Below, piece after piece: positions 63,500 through 64,000 of a stretch of DNA of 64,000 bases. This DNA is from Ceratothoa steindachneri (lineage: Eukaryota; Arthropoda; Malacostraca; Isopoda; Cymothoidae), in assembly GCA_963969495.1 (NCBI GenBank), contig OZ018323.1, forward strand, positions 71,396,920 through 71,460,919. The letters run 5' to 3'. The translations under genes and the position numbers were made by a program. Below the pieces are notes generated by a model. The model was not told where the DNA came from. It searched no databases and saw nothing but the letters and a program-made list of their open reading frames with translations. Numbering within the stretch: position 1 is the stretch's first letter; every line of letters starts with the position of its first letter.

Positions 63500-64000
63500 T
63501 TGAGTTGACGAATAAGTTCTTGCGGTTTTATCAAATTTATTCATTACGGTTAACAATTTTAGAAAAACTTAATTTTTAATTGATAAAAATATGCAATTTA
63601 ATCAATAATGTATTCTCCGCTGTTATTTACGACTTCTTCCCAACGTTCAACTAGTTTTTCGATGCCTCTGCAATAAAAATCTCTGGATTTTGACTCGAAA
63701 AATTCGTCTAATTAGGTTCTTCATTCCACATCAGTATTGAACGAAACGCCGCGCAAATTGTTGGAGAGCGATCGAAACAGATGGAAATCCGATGGAGCCA
63801 AGTCTGACGAATATGGAGGATGCGGCAGGATTTCCCAATTAAGCGTTTGGATGGCGTCTTTTTTCGTATTGGCAATGTGAGGACGAGCATTGCCGTGTTG
63901 CAGAAGGACTCCATAACGTCGATGAGGTTGCTTTTCACGAATAGCTTCGGCGAGTCGATTCAGCTAAGTCACACATACCGTCAGTTTTGCTACACCCTTC
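63500..64000 (-). mobile_element. mariner transposon, 3' end (cut by window edge)
   Basis: The terminal repeat starts at about 63500 (TTGAGTTGACGAATAAGTTC), followed by ~100 bases of UTR and a mariner transposase C-terminus on the minus strand. The rest lies beyond the window. Confidence 0.75.
63598..64000 (-). pseudogene. mariner transposase, C-terminal part
   Basis: Reads HGNARPHIANTKKDAIQTL, HPPYSSDLAPSDFHLFRSLS and, near the end, KLVERWEEVVNNSGEYIID before the stop at 63598. In active mariners the first block is H-D-N-A-R-P-H; here the catalytic D is G. The third catalytic D (PSDFHLF) is kept. Two in-frame stops lie shortly after the third block (in DVE-RT-LDEFF). The enzyme is dead. Confidence 0.85.

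Overview
This is a eukaryotic, AT-rich, intergenic stretch built almost entirely of mobile elements and their wreckage. No host gene with a convincing exon structure was recognised. The mix of CR1/L2-like and Jockey-like LINEs, a Ty3/gypsy relative with a SCAN-like capsid, piggyBac, Tc1, mariner and DUF4817-type transposases, tRNA-derived SINE-like pieces and very long (AT)n tracts suggests an arthropod, perhaps a crustacean. That is an inference; nothing in the window fixes the species.

Layout. 1-351: N-terminal end of a DUF4817-type transposase, minus strand, cut by the window edge. 1.43-1.99 kb: four copies of a ~121 bp tandem repeat, a family that recurs at 41.0-41.5 and 43.8-44.1 kb. 4.05-9.60 kb: LTR element A, minus strand, with ~1.74 kb LTRs, a gag carrying an 87 bp tandem repeat and an RNase H remnant. 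11.66-12.15 kb: CR1-like RT relic. 14.17-16.41 kb: near-perfect 1,124 bp tandem duplication. 22.7-23.4 kb: a diverged 254 bp duplication followed by a tRNA-derived SINE. 24.61-30.97 kb: LTR element B, plus strand, with gag, protease and RT fragments between two LTRs. 31.1-35.8 kb: a nearly complete CR1/L2-like LINE (zinc ribbon, SGNH esterase, endonuclease, RT). 41.5-42.9 kb: a pentanucleotide-periodic satellite. 46.66-54.55 kb: a Jockey-like LINE broken by a minus-strand CR1-like fragment and by a 4.2 kb piggyBac element with TTAA on both sides. 55.04-62.46 kb: a Tc1-like transposon broken by LTR element C, minus strand. 62.5-63.5 kb: a GC-richer block resembling a solo LTR. 63.5-64.0 kb: the 3' end of a mariner, minus strand.

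The most interesting object is the LTR family behind elements A, B and C. Element C preserves the order gag, protease, integrase, RT/RNase H, with integrase before RT. That is the reverse of ordinary Ty3/gypsy and the arrangement known from the Gmr1-like group. Element B has a SCAN-like capsid C-terminus, which fits the same group because vertebrate SCAN domains are thought to descend from Gmr1-like capsids. A and B also show RT/RNase H as the last module before the 3' LTR. All three use a primer site beginning TGGTGT and all carry AT tracts inside their LTRs.

Almost every coding copy is dead: stops, frameshifts and replaced catalytic residues are common. The nested insertions give a relative order of events. 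The Jockey-like LINE predates both the CR1 fragment and the piggyBac, and the Tc1 predates LTR element C.
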